The notes: generated by a model from the sequence alone, not told the origin. Positions 32,669 through 42,172 are shown, numbered from the stretch's first letter. The stretch is DNA of 64,000 bases from Lachnotalea glycerini (GCF_003201285.1 NZ_QICS01000003.1:326651-390650), one strand, 5' to 3'. Translations and numbers: made by a program.

Positions 32669-34252
32669 CTATTTTTGGTTGGCTGGTTCAATGCTAATAT
32701 TCTTACCTTTTATTTTTGCATTTTCCATTGCTTTTAGAACCTCTGAAGCATATTCACGTGGTACCTCTACAAAGGTATATTTATCATACATATCAATGCT
32801 TCCTACTAGTTTTCCAGGCATACCGCTTTCGCCTGCAATTGCACCCAAGATATCACCTGGACGAATGTTTTGCTTCTTACCAATATTGATAAAAAGACGA
32901 ACCATACCTTCCTCAGCGCCAGTGTTTCCAAAATCAAATTCCCTTGGCTGCTCTTCCTGCTTCTCTCCTAACGCCAGTGATAAAAATGCTGCTGCCACAT
33001 CCATCGAAGTGTAGTCTTCTTGATTAAGATGTTTTTCAATAATATCTATCATTAATGTTAAATCTTCTTCCTCAATAATACCCGATATTTTTTCCAACAC
33101 CTTATCTACTTTTGTATTTTTTACATCATTTAAAGATGGAATCGGCTGTGCCAATATCTTAGTCTTACAATATCTTTGGATATCCTTTAGCTTATAAACA
33201 TCCTTACCTACAACAAAGGAAAAGGCTCTTCCCTTTCTGCCTGCTCTTCCGGTTCTTCCAATTCGATGAACATAGTATTCATCATCCTGTGGCAAATCAT
33301 AGTTAAATACGATATCCACATCATCTACATCAATTCCTCTGGCTGCTACATCAGTTGCAACTAAAATCTCAGTTTTTCCATTTCGAAAACTGCTCATAAC
33401 TCTGTCCCTTTGAGATTGCTTTAGATCTCCATGAAGTCCTTCTGCAAAATAGCCTCTTCCCTGCAAAGCACTTACCAACTCGTCCACCATTCTTTTTGTA
33501 TTGCAAAATACAACAGAAAGTTTTGGATCATAAATATCAAGAAGTCTGGATAATACCTCTTCTTTATTCTTAGGCTTTACTTCATAGTAATATTGTTCAA
33601 TATTCGGAACCGTCAGTTCTTTCTTTACTACCTTAACCGTCTGTGCATCATTTTGATAAGTTTTCGCTATATCCATAATTGCCTTAGGCATAGTTGCAGA
33701 AAATAATACGGTCTGTCTTTCTTCTGGAATCTGTTTTAGAATTGTTTCTATATCCTCACGGAATCCCATGTTAAGCATTTCATCTGCTTCATCTAATATA
33801 ATAGTGTGTATATGATCAAATTTGACTGTCTTTCTTCTCATATGATCCATAACACGTCCCGGCGTACCAATGACAATCTGCGCTCCTGCCTTGAGGGAAC
33901 GAATCTGCTTTACAATATCCTGACCACCATAAATCGGTAAAATCTTTATCCCATGCATAAATTTGGAAAGGTTTCTGATTTCTTCAGCCACCTGTATAGC
34001 TAACTCTCTGGTTGGACAAAGAATAATTGCCTGTATATTCTTACTCTTAACATCTACTTTTTCAAGTATCGGTATACCAAAAGCAGCTGTTTTTCCTGTT
34101 CCTGTCTGAGCCTGTCCGATGGCATCCTTTCCGGACATAACAACTGGTATTGCCTTTGCCTGTATCGGGGTTGCTTCTTCAAACCCCATTTCTGTAATTG
34201 CTCTTAATATTGGTTCTGATAATCCTAATTCATCAAATCTCGTTACTTCCAT
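32669..34252 (-). CDS. DEAD-box ATP-dependent RNA helicase with RNA-binding C-terminus
   Basis: The 527-residue protein remodels RNA (ribosome assembly, mRNA decay). Helicase motifs appear in order: the Q motif GFEEATPIQAKAIP, AQTGTGKT (about 48-55), PTRELAIQ, GTPGRVMD, DEAD (about 155-158), SAT, the HGDLKQSQRDRVM region, and HRIGRTGRAGRKG (about 325). The C-terminus from about 450 is a DbpA/CsdA-type RNA-binding RRM (VRLFINIGKKQNIRPGDIL). This arrangement fits the CshA/DeaD group. The 5' leader contains a terminator-like hairpin, which suggests attenuation. Confidence 0.95.
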   Translation of the reverse strand: MEVTRFDELGLSEPILRAITEMGFEEATPIQAKAIPVVMSGKDAIGQAQTGTGKTAAFGIPILEKVDVKSKNIQAIILCPTRELAIQVAEEIRNLSKFMHGIKILPIYGGQDIVKQIRSLKAGAQIVIGTPGRVMDHMRRKTVKFDHIHTIILDEADEMLNMGFREDIETILKQIPEERQTVLFSATMPKAIMDIAKTYQNDAQTVKVVKKELTVPNIEQYYYEVKPKNKEEVLSRLLDIYDPKLSVVFCNTKRMVDELVSALQGRGYFAEGLHGDLKQSQRDRVMSSFRNGKTEILVATDVAARGIDVDDVDIVFNYDLPQDDEYYVHRIGRTGRAGRKGRAFSFVVGKDVYKLKDIQRYCKTKILAQPIPSLNDVKNTKVDKVLEKISGIIEEEDLTLMIDIIEKHLNQEDYTSMDVAAAFLSLALGEKQEEQPREFDFGNTGAEEGMVRLFINIGKKQNIRPGDILGAIAGESGMPGKLVGSIDMYDKYTFVEVPREYASEVLKAMENAKIKGKNISIEPANQK

Positions 34253-34323
34253 TTATTTAAATTTCCTTTCTTTTGAAAACCTTGTATCAACTATAAAGCT
34301 AATTTTTATTTTCTCAATCGCGT

Positions 34324-34358
34324 AAAAAAAAAGCACTAATACACTATGTATTGGGCTT
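34324..34358 (-). terminator. Attenuator-like hairpin in the helicase leader
   Basis: On the minus strand AGCCCAATACA pairs imperfectly with TGTATTAGTGCT around a 3-nt loop and is followed by nine Ts. No minus-strand gene ends upstream, since the neighbouring gene at 34519 runs the other way. It therefore lies inside the helicase's own leader, about 72 bases before the start codon. Confidence 0.6.
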
Positions 34359-34518
34359 AACTTAATTACAACTCATATATAGTTCTTAAGACAAAGCATA
34401 ACATAGTAAGTATATCTTATGTATTTAAATTTGTCAAACTATTATTTTTTCCAAAAATGTATTATAATAGGAACAGATGAGACTACAATACAGACTGCCT
34501 TATAAAGGAGATAATGAT

Positions 34519-35700
34519 GTGAAAATACTTTTTTTAGACTGGGACTGTTACGGCAAAAACGATTTGATAAGTGTCCTAAAGGATCTTGACAACACTGTGG
34601 ATATCATGTCACTTGAATTGAAATCACATGTTGGTTTGGATTATGAATTTATAGATAAGCTTAAAAGCAAAATAATAAAAAATAAATATAGGGCTGTTTT
34701 TACACTAAATTACTATCCTGCTGTATCAGAGGCCTGCAATCAAACAACTGCCAAATATGTATCCTGGATATATGACAGCCCGTTTATTAAGTTATATTCA
34801 GCGAATATAATAAATCCTTGTAATTATGTATTTATTTTTGATAAATTTACATATCAAGAACTGGCATCAAAGGGAATTAAAACCGTTCATTATCTTCCCC
34901 TTGCCGTGAACGCAAAAAGACTTCGCCAAATACCTGTTACAAATCAGGATAGGCTTAACTATTCTTCTGATATTTCCTTTGTTGGATCTCTTTATAATGA
35001 GGATCACAATTTATACGACAGACTAAGGGATAAACTGGCTGCTCGAAATGATACTTACACAATAGGCTATTTAGAGGGACTGATGCAGACTCAGCTTAAA
35101 ATATATGGTTTTAACCTGCTTGAGACATGTATTCGCGATGATATTTTAGCTAATATGGAGACTGCTATGAAATATCAGATTGAACCTGACTCCTTTGCTA
35201 CAACACGTTACGTGTATGCTAATTATTTTCTGTGCAGGAAAATCACTTCAATGGAACGAATTCTTATCTTAGAATCTTTGTCTTCACATTTTGATACAAG
35301 CCTTTATACGTTTAATCCTGACATAAAGGTTGGTAAAGCAATCAATAAAGGTCCTGTTGACTTTTATACTGATATGCCAAAGGTATTTCGGCTTAGTAAG
35401 ATTAATTTAAACATTTCATTAAAGAGCATCCAATCCGGTATTCCACTTCGTGCCATGGACATTATGGGAGCAGGAGGATTTTTACTCAGCAACTATCAAG
35501 AAGATTTTTTTGATTATTTTGAACCGGATAAAGATTTCGTCTTTTACAGCAGTATAGACGAGCTGCTCGATAAGGCCAATTATTATCTTCGCCACGACGA
35601 GGAACGTCAGACCATTGCATCAAACGGCTTTCGTAAGGTAAGCAGCGAGCATAATTATACGCTTAGGCTTAAGACCATGCTCGATATGATTTGCAGTTAG
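34519..35700 (+). CDS. Glycosyltransferase family 1-type protein with DUF3880 domain
   Basis: The start is taken as GTG at 34519, preceded by AAAGGAGATAATGAT and giving VKILFLDWDCYGKND. An ATG 14 codons upstream has no binding site. The 393-residue product has an N-terminal DUF3880-like domain (about 1-240, KILFLDWDC, SWIYDSPF, VHYLPLAVNA) and a C-terminal glycosyltransferase-like part. The latter contains LSKINLNISLKSIQSGIPLRAMDIMGAGG-type sugar-nucleotide contacts (about 305-345) and the SEHNYTLRLKTML end. It fits CgeB-like spore or surface-glycosylation enzymes. The acceptor is unknown. Confidence 0.83.
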   Translation: MKILFLDWDCYGKNDLISVLKDLDNTVDIMSLELKSHVGLDYEFIDKLKSKIIKNKYRAVFTLNYYPAVSEACNQTTAKYVSWIYDSPFIKLYSANIINPCNYVFIFDKFTYQELASKGIKTVHYLPLAVNAKRLRQIPVTNQDRLNYSSDISFVGSLYNEDHNLYDRLRDKLAARNDTYTIGYLEGLMQTQLKIYGFNLLETCIRDDILANMETAMKYQIEPDSFATTRYVYANYFLCRKITSMERILILESLSSHFDTSLYTFNPDIKVGKAINKGPVDFYTDMPKVFRLSKINLNISLKSIQSGIPLRAMDIMGAGGFLLSNYQEDFFDYFEPDKDFVFYSSIDELLDKANYYLRHDEERQTIASNGFRKVSSEHNYTLRLKTMLDMICS

Positions 35701-35703
35701 AAA

Positions 35704-35731
35704 AAGGAAGACACTTAAAGCGGTCTTCCTT
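35704..35731. terminator. Terminator between convergent genes
   Basis: AAGGAAGAC and GTCTTCCTT form a 9-bp stem with a 10-nt loop immediately after the glycosyltransferase gene, followed by TTCTT. It also lies 12 bases beyond the end of the convergent gene at 35743. Confidence 0.7.
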
Positions 35732-35742
35732 TCTTGATTCTT

Positions 35743-38265
35743 CTATTGATTGGATAAATAAGTAATAAATATACCCCCTGCTGTTTCAAACAGGTTGGTA
35801 CTGTCGTTCATACCTATTTTATAAATGGTTCCTTTTAAAGGATTCATAACACTTATATTTAATTCATCATATCCAACAATTAACACTTGAGTATTATCAT
35901 CCATTTTTGCTATGACAGGTGAACCTTTACTTACATAATAAAGCGCAGCACTCAGCGATGCATGTGACATTTCCACGATTGTTCCATCAATATGATCACT
36001 AAGAATACTAACTGCATTTTCTCCCTTATCCATTAAGGAGGAACAATCTACATTCTTTCCGGAAAGCTCTAAAATGCAATCCAGACAAGCCGCTAAACTA
36101 TTTCCGTTTTCCTCTAGACGAGGAGTAATGCCACTAATAGAGGTTCGAATTAGCCGATTCCCTCTCTCCCAAATATATTCTTGATTCTTGTCTACTACAA
36201 CACCGTACAAGCTGTCTGCTTCTATAATAGCCTCACTTATATTTTGAAAAATTCCCTGAAGTTCCCCTTTTGCATATACAAAATATTTATCCTGCTGCTT
36301 CTTAGTTGATTTAAGCTTTAATGTCAAGTCTTTTTCCGATAATATCTGTTTCGGCATTACAAGAGTAGGCATCTTTTCTTTCAGGCTATATCCCAGTACT
36401 AATTGCTGCTGCGTTTCCTTTGTTTCAGTCACGATGGAGTTTTGTGAGGTTTTGCCTTTATCCACATCAAGACTGTTCATAATACTATCGTCTTCTATAT
36501 AAGAATAGCCAGTATCATTCAAGGTAACTCTTGTTAATTTAATAACATTATCAATAATTTGTGCATCTGAAATATAAATACCATCCTGCTGATATTCTTC
36601 TATAATATCTCCATTACTGTCTTGAATTTTAAGACAATACATCGGAAATAGAGTCACACCGGTATCATCTGTAATAATATCTTCTGCCTTTGTCACACCA
36701 TAGATAAAATCATTGTCCATAAAACCAATTGGAATAACCCTTTCATCATCTCCTACCTCAACTGTATTTTTCTGACCACCTGAAAGATCTAAAATCGTAA
36801 TCTTAGTAGAACTTTTAGCATTCTCTCCATTTTGCCATGCTAAAATACTATTATCCTTTGAAATAACATAACCTGCCAACGGCAGATTGTTAACCACCTC
36901 CGTATAGCTTTGTTGTGCTAAATCAACACAATAAATGGAGTCGTCAATATCAATATACATTTTATCCTGTTCATTTAAATAAACAAAATTACTTATGGAT
37001 TGTTTCATCATTTGATATGGATGAGTAGATGGTATAAAAAGTCTTTCCTCTAATGTATTTAGATTACTGCTATAATAAAATACATCAATTCCAACCTGCC
37101 CCTCATAATCTCCACGATTCATGTATCCATAAACCAAAAATGCAACATTTCCTTCGTCATCTACATCAAGTACCTTGATATCAAACTGATCATAGTTATC
37201 TCTGGTATCCAAAACGTCATCTCTAAAACTAAAAGCCTTTACTATTTTATTCTCGCTGATATTAAGAACATATAGTTCACCCTCCTGAACAAAAGCGACC
37301 AAATTTCCACTTGGATTATCCTTATATTCTATATTTTCATCTCTAATTCCTAGTGTCAGGCGATTATCCTTAAATACCGAATTGCTCTCATCAAAAATTT
37401 GAGTCATACTTCGTTCAAAATCCAGCAAATAAATTCTGTCTTGTGTGTAACGGATTCTATAATATTCTTTTACATTGTAATATTCAATTGAGTCATTTTC
37501 ATTTTGTATGCTAACAACATATTTTAAAACTATGCTTGCTGTCTGACTATCAATTTCCTTAATTTGTGGTATCGGCTCCGTTTCTCTTGTAGCATTTAAC
37601 TGCCCCCAGGTAACCTGTTCGAATTTAGAATTAATTGTTACCTTATTAAAGCTCGAACTATCTCCTGATGAATTAGATTCCAGATAAATAACAAGATCCT
37701 CCGCCTGGCTCTTATCAAAGGTCTTTTGATTAAACTCCTTAACAAAATCAACTTTTTCCTTGACATTTAACTTATCTTTTTTAATAATTCTTGTATAATA
37801 ATTGATATTTTCCGCCGTTTTAGTGCTTATAATAATTTTAAGTATATATTCCTTATTATCTTCCAGAAGATTTTTTATGTTTAAATTTGCACTAAAATAA
37901 TCACCATTATCCTTAAAATCAGTTACTTCCGTTTGTTCTACAAGCCTCGTTGTATCCGAACTCCTTACTTCATAGGACAACTTTAAAATTTTGCTTCCAT
38001 AATTATTAATTGTGATAGGTAATACTCTGTCTTCGGAAAGCGGGGTGATAGTATCTCTCATATAATTTGCTTCCATATCGTCTGCATATCCATGAAGCTC
38101 GTTGATGTTGTTTTCAAAGCTGGTCAAATATATAGTAGGAAAGGTTGCTTCTCCCATCGTTGTAATCTGATTTTGATCATCTTTTCCCCTCCATTGAGTT
38201 AAAATAAAGATAAAAATAAAGAAAACGGCAGCTAATATGATACCTTTTATTATGGTTTTTTTCAT
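35743..38265 (-). CDS. Large membrane-anchored protein with degenerate C39-like peptidase domain
   Basis: The start at 38265 follows AGGAGAGAACAT and overlaps the upstream methyltransferase gene by four bases (ATGA). The product has 840 residues with one N-terminal transmembrane anchor (about 3-25), so the rest is extracellular. Residues 30-300 are beta-rich and unrecognised. Residues 300-520 contain repeated blade-like segments (NLVAFVQEGELYVLNI, ILAWQNGENAKSSTKITIL), perhaps a beta-propeller. The last 140 residues resemble a Peptidase_C39-type fold, with NSLAACLDCIL at the position of the usual CGPTSLAMVL motif and VLIVGYDELNISVMNP at the HxxVxxGYD..NDP position. The catalytic Cys, His and Asp are all replaced, so this domain is unlikely to be a protease. 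Confidence 0.8.
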   Translation of the reverse strand: MKKTIIKGIILAAVFFIFIFILTQWRGKDDQNQITTMGEATFPTIYLTSFENNINELHGYADDMEANYMRDTITPLSEDRVLPITINNYGSKILKLSYEVRSSDTTRLVEQTEVTDFKDNGDYFSANLNIKNLLEDNKEYILKIIISTKTAENINYYTRIIKKDKLNVKEKVDFVKEFNQKTFDKSQAEDLVIYLESNSSGDSSSFNKVTINSKFEQVTWGQLNATRETEPIPQIKEIDSQTASIVLKYVVSIQNENDSIEYYNVKEYYRIRYTQDRIYLLDFERSMTQIFDESNSVFKDNRLTLGIRDENIEYKDNPSGNLVAFVQEGELYVLNISENKIVKAFSFRDDVLDTRDNYDQFDIKVLDVDDEGNVAFLVYGYMNRGDYEGQVGIDVFYYSSNLNTLEERLFIPSTHPYQMMKQSISNFVYLNEQDKMYIDIDDSIYCVDLAQQSYTEVVNNLPLAGYVISKDNSILAWQNGENAKSSTKITILDLSGGQKNTVEVGDDERVIPIGFMDNDFIYGVTKAEDIITDDTGVTLFPMYCLKIQDSNGDIIEEYQQDGIYISDAQIIDNVIKLTRVTLNDTGYSYIEDDSIMNSLDVDKGKTSQNSIVTETKETQQQLVLGYSLKEKMPTLVMPKQILSEKDLTLKLKSTKKQQDKYFVYAKGELQGIFQNISEAIIEADSLYGVVVDKNQEYIWERGNRLIRTSISGITPRLEENGNSLAACLDCILELSGKNVDCSSLMDKGENAVSILSDHIDGTIVEMSHASLSAALYYVSKGSPVIAKMDDNTQVLIVGYDELNISVMNPLKGTIYKIGMNDSTNLFETAGGIFITYLSNQ

Positions 38266-39428
38266 ATGTTCTCTCCTGTCTTCTTTTTCACCAAAAGCTT
38301 TTCTAATGTAGGAGCAACACCAAGAAAATCTTTGCATGCATTATATTTTTTCAGATTATTTGCAATTTTCTCATCTTTTACTGCCCGTATTAATATATTC
38401 TTAGGCGTATGTTCCATGTCAATGAACTCCAATATCTGAACCTTATAACCTTTGCTCTCCAACAGTTCTGCCCGAAGTGCATCTGTGACTAGCGCCGCGA
38501 TGCGTTCCTTAATTAAACCGTGCTTTAATACCGGCTCTAGTATTTCATTATGAAGCTGTTTATTGAGTTCATGCTGGCAACAAGGTACCGACAAAATCAC
38601 ATTTGCTCCCCATTTGACCGCCTTTTCAAGCGCATAGTCTGTTGCAGTATCGCAGGCATGCAGTGTCACTACCATATCGACAGAATCCACACCTTCAAAC
38701 TGTGCAATATCTCCCTTATAAAACCTCAATTTCTCAAAACCGTATTTTTCACTTAGTTTATTGCAATGATCAATCACTTCTTCCTTTAAATCAAGTCCAA
38801 TGATTCTTACATCATTACTCTTTAAAACTTTAAGATAATAATACATAGCAAAGGTAAGATACGATTTACCACAACCAAAGTCAATGATTTTAATCTCCTT
38901 TGAATTTGACAGCTTTGGTAATATATCTTCAATAAACTCTAAAAAACGATTGATTTGCTTAAATTTATCATATTTTGCTTTAATGATACTTCCATCACTT
39001 GTCATGACACCTAAATCAACAAGAAATTCTACGCTTTTTCCCTCTGGTATAATATAGCGTTTCGTTCTATTATGATTTAATTTTATTGGACTGCCTGGCA
39101 CTGCATCATTTTGCTTTTTATTTATTGTGATTTTTCCTTTTTTACTAACAAGCACGGTTGCATTCATTAAACTATGTTCAATTTGCAGTTGTTTGAAATT
39201 TTTAGTAATATTATTTACAATTTCCTCTTGTATAAATTCGGCTTTATAATTCTTATGAAGTACCTTTGTTCCTACATAGATTGTCTCTTGAAACCACAAT
39301 TCTTCTTTCAGTAGAATTGGTCTTACTATAATCTTATTTGGCCCTTCGTTCTCTCTGGGATTGCTGATTATTATCCTGATCAGTTCTTTATCTAAACATT
39401 CATTTAATATAATATTGATTTCTTCCAT
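38262..39428 (-). CDS. SAM-dependent methyltransferase (Methyltransf_32 type)
   Basis: The start at 39428 (ATG after AAGGTGAAAAA) yields 388 residues. A GTG start nine codons upstream would lie inside a stem-loop. The C-terminal half has the class I methyltransferase core: IKIIDFGCGKSYLTF (SAM loop, about 176-190), IIGLDLKEEVIDHC, VVTLHACDTATDYAL and SVPCCQHELN. The LHACDTATD and VPCCQH motifs are the signature of the PF13679 group related to RNA methyltransferases. The N-terminal 160 residues are a family-specific extension. The substrate is unknown. It is translationally coupled to the large membrane protein. Confidence 0.88.
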   Translation of the reverse strand: MEEINIILNECLDKELIRIIISNPRENEGPNKIIVRPILLKEELWFQETIYVGTKVLHKNYKAEFIQEEIVNNITKNFKQLQIEHSLMNATVLVSKKGKITINKKQNDAVPGSPIKLNHNRTKRYIIPEGKSVEFLVDLGVMTSDGSIIKAKYDKFKQINRFLEFIEDILPKLSNSKEIKIIDFGCGKSYLTFAMYYYLKVLKSNDVRIIGLDLKEEVIDHCNKLSEKYGFEKLRFYKGDIAQFEGVDSVDMVVTLHACDTATDYALEKAVKWGANVILSVPCCQHELNKQLHNEILEPVLKHGLIKERIAALVTDALRAELLESKGYKVQILEFIDMEHTPKNILIRAVKDEKIANNLKKYNACKDFLGVAPTLEKLLVKKKTGENI

Positions 39429-39443
39429 TTTTTTCACCTTATT

Positions 39444-39478
39444 AAATATAGTCACAGCATTTTGCTATGACTATATTT
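39444..39478 (-). terminator. Terminator-like hairpin upstream of the methyltransferase gene
   Basis: On the minus strand AAATATAGTCATAGC pairs with GCTGTGACTATATTT, with one mismatch and a 5-nt loop. It lies about 60 bases beyond the stop of the 39540 gene and only 15 bases before the methyltransferase start codon. Confidence 0.6.
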
Positions 39479-39539
39479 TAATTCCTTTATAGTAAAACCT
39501 CAACCTTATTTTATATTTTTATCAGCAATTTTTCATGTA

Positions 39540-40046
39540 TTACCAATATAACCGCCTGCGGCATCTATCATGTCTACATCTTCTTTTATACATTTCATTA
39601 AATAAAAGAACATCAATCATATCCATAACAGATCCATCGTTGCATCCAGGCCCATTACATGGCTCCTGCTTTGGTTTTGGAGGCGGCATTGGCTGTCTGT
39701 AATGATAACCATAATTCATCATGTAAATATCTTCTTCCTTTGATTCCTCTTTAGCGTCCACGACTGCTTCATTCTTGCTGATTTTATTATAAACATCCAT
39801 ACCAATTTTGCGCAATCCAATTTTATCAGGATATTCATCAAACATAATGCTGCCTTCATACTCCAATTTGTCACATTCATCTTCTACTAAAGCCTGAATT
39901 TCTTTGGCTTTTACGGGATAAAGGCTTTTCATATATTCTTTGTCTTTTTCCATTATCATCTCTTGACTAGAATCCAGTGAATAACGAAATCCAGAATAAA
40001 AAGGGATTTGACCATATCCAAACGGCATATAGTTTCTGTAATCCAT
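39540..40046 (-). CDS. Conserved Lachnospiraceae-type hypothetical protein
   Basis: The 168-residue product starts after AAAGGAGTATTT. Its N-terminus is Tyr/Pro/Gly-rich (MDYRNYMPFGYGQIPFYSGF). The central block (about 38-90, MKSLYPVKAKEIQALVEDECDKLEYE, GSIMFDEYPDKIGLRKIG) is compact and acidic and has the look of a conserved domain often seen in this family of bacteria. The tail is Pro-rich (QPMPPPKPKQEPC), then Cys/Arg-rich (RRCRHDRCRRRLYW). The Tyr-rich head and Cys/Arg-rich tail are reminiscent of spore-coat proteins, an inference from composition only. Confidence 0.72.
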   Translation of the reverse strand: MDYRNYMPFGYGQIPFYSGFRYSLDSSQEMIMEKDKEYMKSLYPVKAKEIQALVEDECDKLEYEGSIMFDEYPDKIGLRKIGMDVYNKISKNEAVVDAKEESKEEDIYMMNYGYHYRQPMPPPKPKQEPCNGPGCNDGSVMDMIDVLLFNEMYKRRCRHDRCRRRLYW

Positions 40047-40249
40047 AAATACTCCTTTATTTACTTAATTATATAATACTATATGCATATTTGATATAAT
40101 GGTCACTAACTATTTTTTAATCATCATAACTATTAAGTACTTTCTAGTTACCGATACACGATGCAAAAATAAGATTTCTTTTTATTATGAAAATATAAAA
40201 TTCATTTTTCATCCAAAATACCTAGCGCTTTTCGTTTCCTGAATCGTTA

Positions 40250-41002
40250 CTAATAATCTTCATTAATTAATGGAGTAGACAAATAAATATAAGTAGCCTC
40301 TTCTTCTTCGTTATAATTCATGGCAAGGCTTACATTTATTTTTTGGTTTCCCACTTTTTTATACTCATTTATATACTTGCTATAGCCATATATTACATAC
40401 ATGTCATCGCTTCTTTGTTCTGTTTTAATGTCTGTATCAAGTTTTTTAAGTAAATCATCGGCTATGATATTTCGCTCTTCAAGATTTAACTCTTCCGGAT
40501 ACTTTCCCCTCATACTGACTGTAATTTCTCCGTTAACCTGATTGTTTTTTATAATATCCTCTAGTTTATTTTTATAAGCTAGTGCGCAATCTGCTGTATC
40601 CAGTAATTTTAGTTCTACTGTCACATATTGTTTCACACCAATCTCATGATTTTGTGAATCTGATTCATAAGTGAAAAATTTAAGGGTGGTTTGTGCTCTC
40701 TTTGCCTGCTTAAACAGAACAACTTCCCCTTTTTGTTCTTCTCTTTGCTGCGTTATTTCATAATTGTCATCGATACCAAGTTCTTTTGCAATTTTTGCCA
40801 GTAGATCTTTTGCTCCTTCTGTACTTAAATAATCTCCAGCGTATTCTCCATTTACGTTGATTGTACTTTCCTCGTTTGAAAAAGCAGCCTTACTAAAGGC
40901 TTCCACAATTCTGTTTTCATCTACCTTTTTACCGTCTCTTATATAGCCTATTCCTAAAAATACCCATATTGCTACAATTAAAAATACCATTATTTTCTTC
41001 AT
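40250..41002 (-). CDS. YwmB-like (DUF1779) sporulation-associated protein
   Basis: The 250-residue product begins MKKIMVFLIVAIWVFLGIG, a signal peptide or anchor, after GATGGAGGTATTTT. The remainder has alternating helix and strand content with LSTEGAKDLLAKIAKELG and YPEELNLEERNIIADDLLKKL. This is the TATA-box-binding-protein-like fold reported for YwmB, of which two halves are visible. In Bacillus, ywmB lies next to murAB and spoIID near the ATP synthase genes, and here atp genes follow within 1 kb. The function is unknown. Confidence 0.7.
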   Translation of the reverse strand: MKKIMVFLIVAIWVFLGIGYIRDGKKVDENRIVEAFSKAAFSNEESTINVNGEYAGDYLSTEGAKDLLAKIAKELGIDDNYEITQQREEQKGEVVLFKQAKRAQTTLKFFTYESDSQNHEIGVKQYVTVELKLLDTADCALAYKNKLEDIIKNNQVNGEITVSMRGKYPEELNLEERNIIADDLLKKLDTDIKTEQRSDDMYVIYGYSKYINEYKKVGNQKINVSLAMNYNEEEEATYIYLSTPLINEDY

Positions 41003-41291
41003 AAAATACCTCCATCTGGTAATACTCGATTACTATTTCGATTTACACCAAATAGTAACTTTGAAACTATTGTTATTCCAAGTATTGACAGTTGGTCTGT
41101 ATTTTATACATGATAAAAGAGTAGCGGCTATTATCGCCATTAGTTATAAACTAAGGTAGATAAATTTCTAATTTAATGATAAAATAGGAGCAAATAGAAT
41201 GTAACTAATCATACATTCATCCTAACATAATATAGATGTCATATAAAACAGCTATCTAAGATTATACCTTAATTAAGGAGTAAATGGAACC

Positions 41292-41603
41292 ATGAATACA
41301 TTTAATATGATATACGATGTTGTTAAGAAAATTCCCAAGGGAAAAGTAGCTACCTATGGTCAGGTGGCTGCACTTGCCGGCAATCGAAGATGGGCAAGAG
41401 TGGTTGGTTATGCCCTACATGCAAATCCAGATCCTGAAAACATTCCCTGTTATCGTGTTGTAACCAAAGATGGAAAACCTTCAAATGCTTTTGTATTCGG
41501 AGGAATCAATGAGCAAATCAAGCTATTAGAAAAAGATGGTATTGAATTCAAAGACGGTGTGGTGGATATGGAGAAATATCAATGGGATACACCAATGATT
41601 TGA
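41292..41603 (+). CDS. MGMT-like DNA alkyltransferase (short, PCYR variant)
   Basis: The 103-residue protein is the C-terminal DNA-binding/active-site domain of O6-alkylguanine alkyltransferases only. TAAGGAGTAAATGGAACC precedes the ATG. It keeps the YGQVAALAG helix, RWARVVGYALHANPDP (the arginine-finger region) and the cysteine motif IPCYRVV (Cys53), but Tyr54 replaces the His that activates the cysteine in PCHRV. It could be a weak methyltransferase, or, like ATL proteins with a Trp at the cysteine position, a non-catalytic lesion sensor. The Cys itself is retained, so chemistry cannot be excluded. Confidence 0.88.
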   Translation: MNTFNMIYDVVKKIPKGKVATYGQVAALAGNRRWARVVGYALHANPDPENIPCYRVVTKDGKPSNAFVFGGINEQIKLLEKDGIEFKDGVVDMEKYQWDTPMI

Positions 41604-41680
41604 TTATTTCTTAATAGTTTCCAAATAATTTTTAACAAAAAAATCAAATTCTTTAAAACGGATTATTTACTTGATTTATT

Positions 41681-41730
41681 AAAAAACAAAAGCGCCGCTT
41701 AATGACTGACACTTAGTCATATGCGACACT
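41681..41730 (-). terminator. Terminator of the ATP synthase operon
   Basis: On the minus strand AGTGTCGC pairs with GCGGCGCT (with wobble pairs), with an inner ATGACT/AGTCAT stem, then TTTTGTTTTTT. It starts 23 bases beyond the atpC stop. Confidence 0.85.
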
Positions 41731-41752
41731 TCCATTATTACTCTAATTTAAT

Positions 41753-42160
41753 CTACTTACCACCAAGTTCAATACGAGTCAGTGCTCTTCGAAGCGCCAT
41801 TTCAGCGCGAATCTCATCAACCTCGTTATCACTGTTATTAATTCTTCGCTCTGCGCGAATCTTTGCCTCCATTGCACGATTTACGTCAATCTCATAAGGC
41901 CATTCTGCAACCTCTGCAAGTATAGTAACCTTGTCCTTTAAAATTTCCACAAATCCCGAATAAAGAGCTGCCAGTTTTACTTCATTTGGCTCTGTAATCC
42001 TTACAATTCCCGGAACCAAAATTGTTGTAAGCGGAATATGGCCTTTATAAATACCTATTTCACCTTCACTTGTTTTAAGTTCCACCATTGTAATGTCTCC
42101 CTCATAGAATAATCTATCCGGAGATATAATTTTTAATCGAAATATTCTATCATCTGCCAT
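41753..42160 (-). CDS. atpC: ATP synthase F1 epsilon subunit
   Basis: Epsilon links the rotor to the central stalk and can inhibit ATP hydrolysis. The 135-residue protein has the N-terminal beta-sandwich (FRLKIISPDRLFYEGDITMV, GEIGIYKGHIPLTTILVPG) and the C-terminal helical hairpin (RAMEAKIRAERRI, EIRAEMALRRALTRI). It is the last gene of the atp operon, 12 bases after atpD. Confidence 0.97.
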   Translation of the reverse strand: MADDRIFRLKIISPDRLFYEGDITMVELKTSEGEIGIYKGHIPLTTILVPGIVRITEPNEVKLAALYSGFVEILKDKVTILAEVAEWPYEIDVNRAMEAKIRAERRINNSDNEVDEIRAEMALRRALTRIELGGK

Positions 42161-42172
42161 TTATTTCACCCC

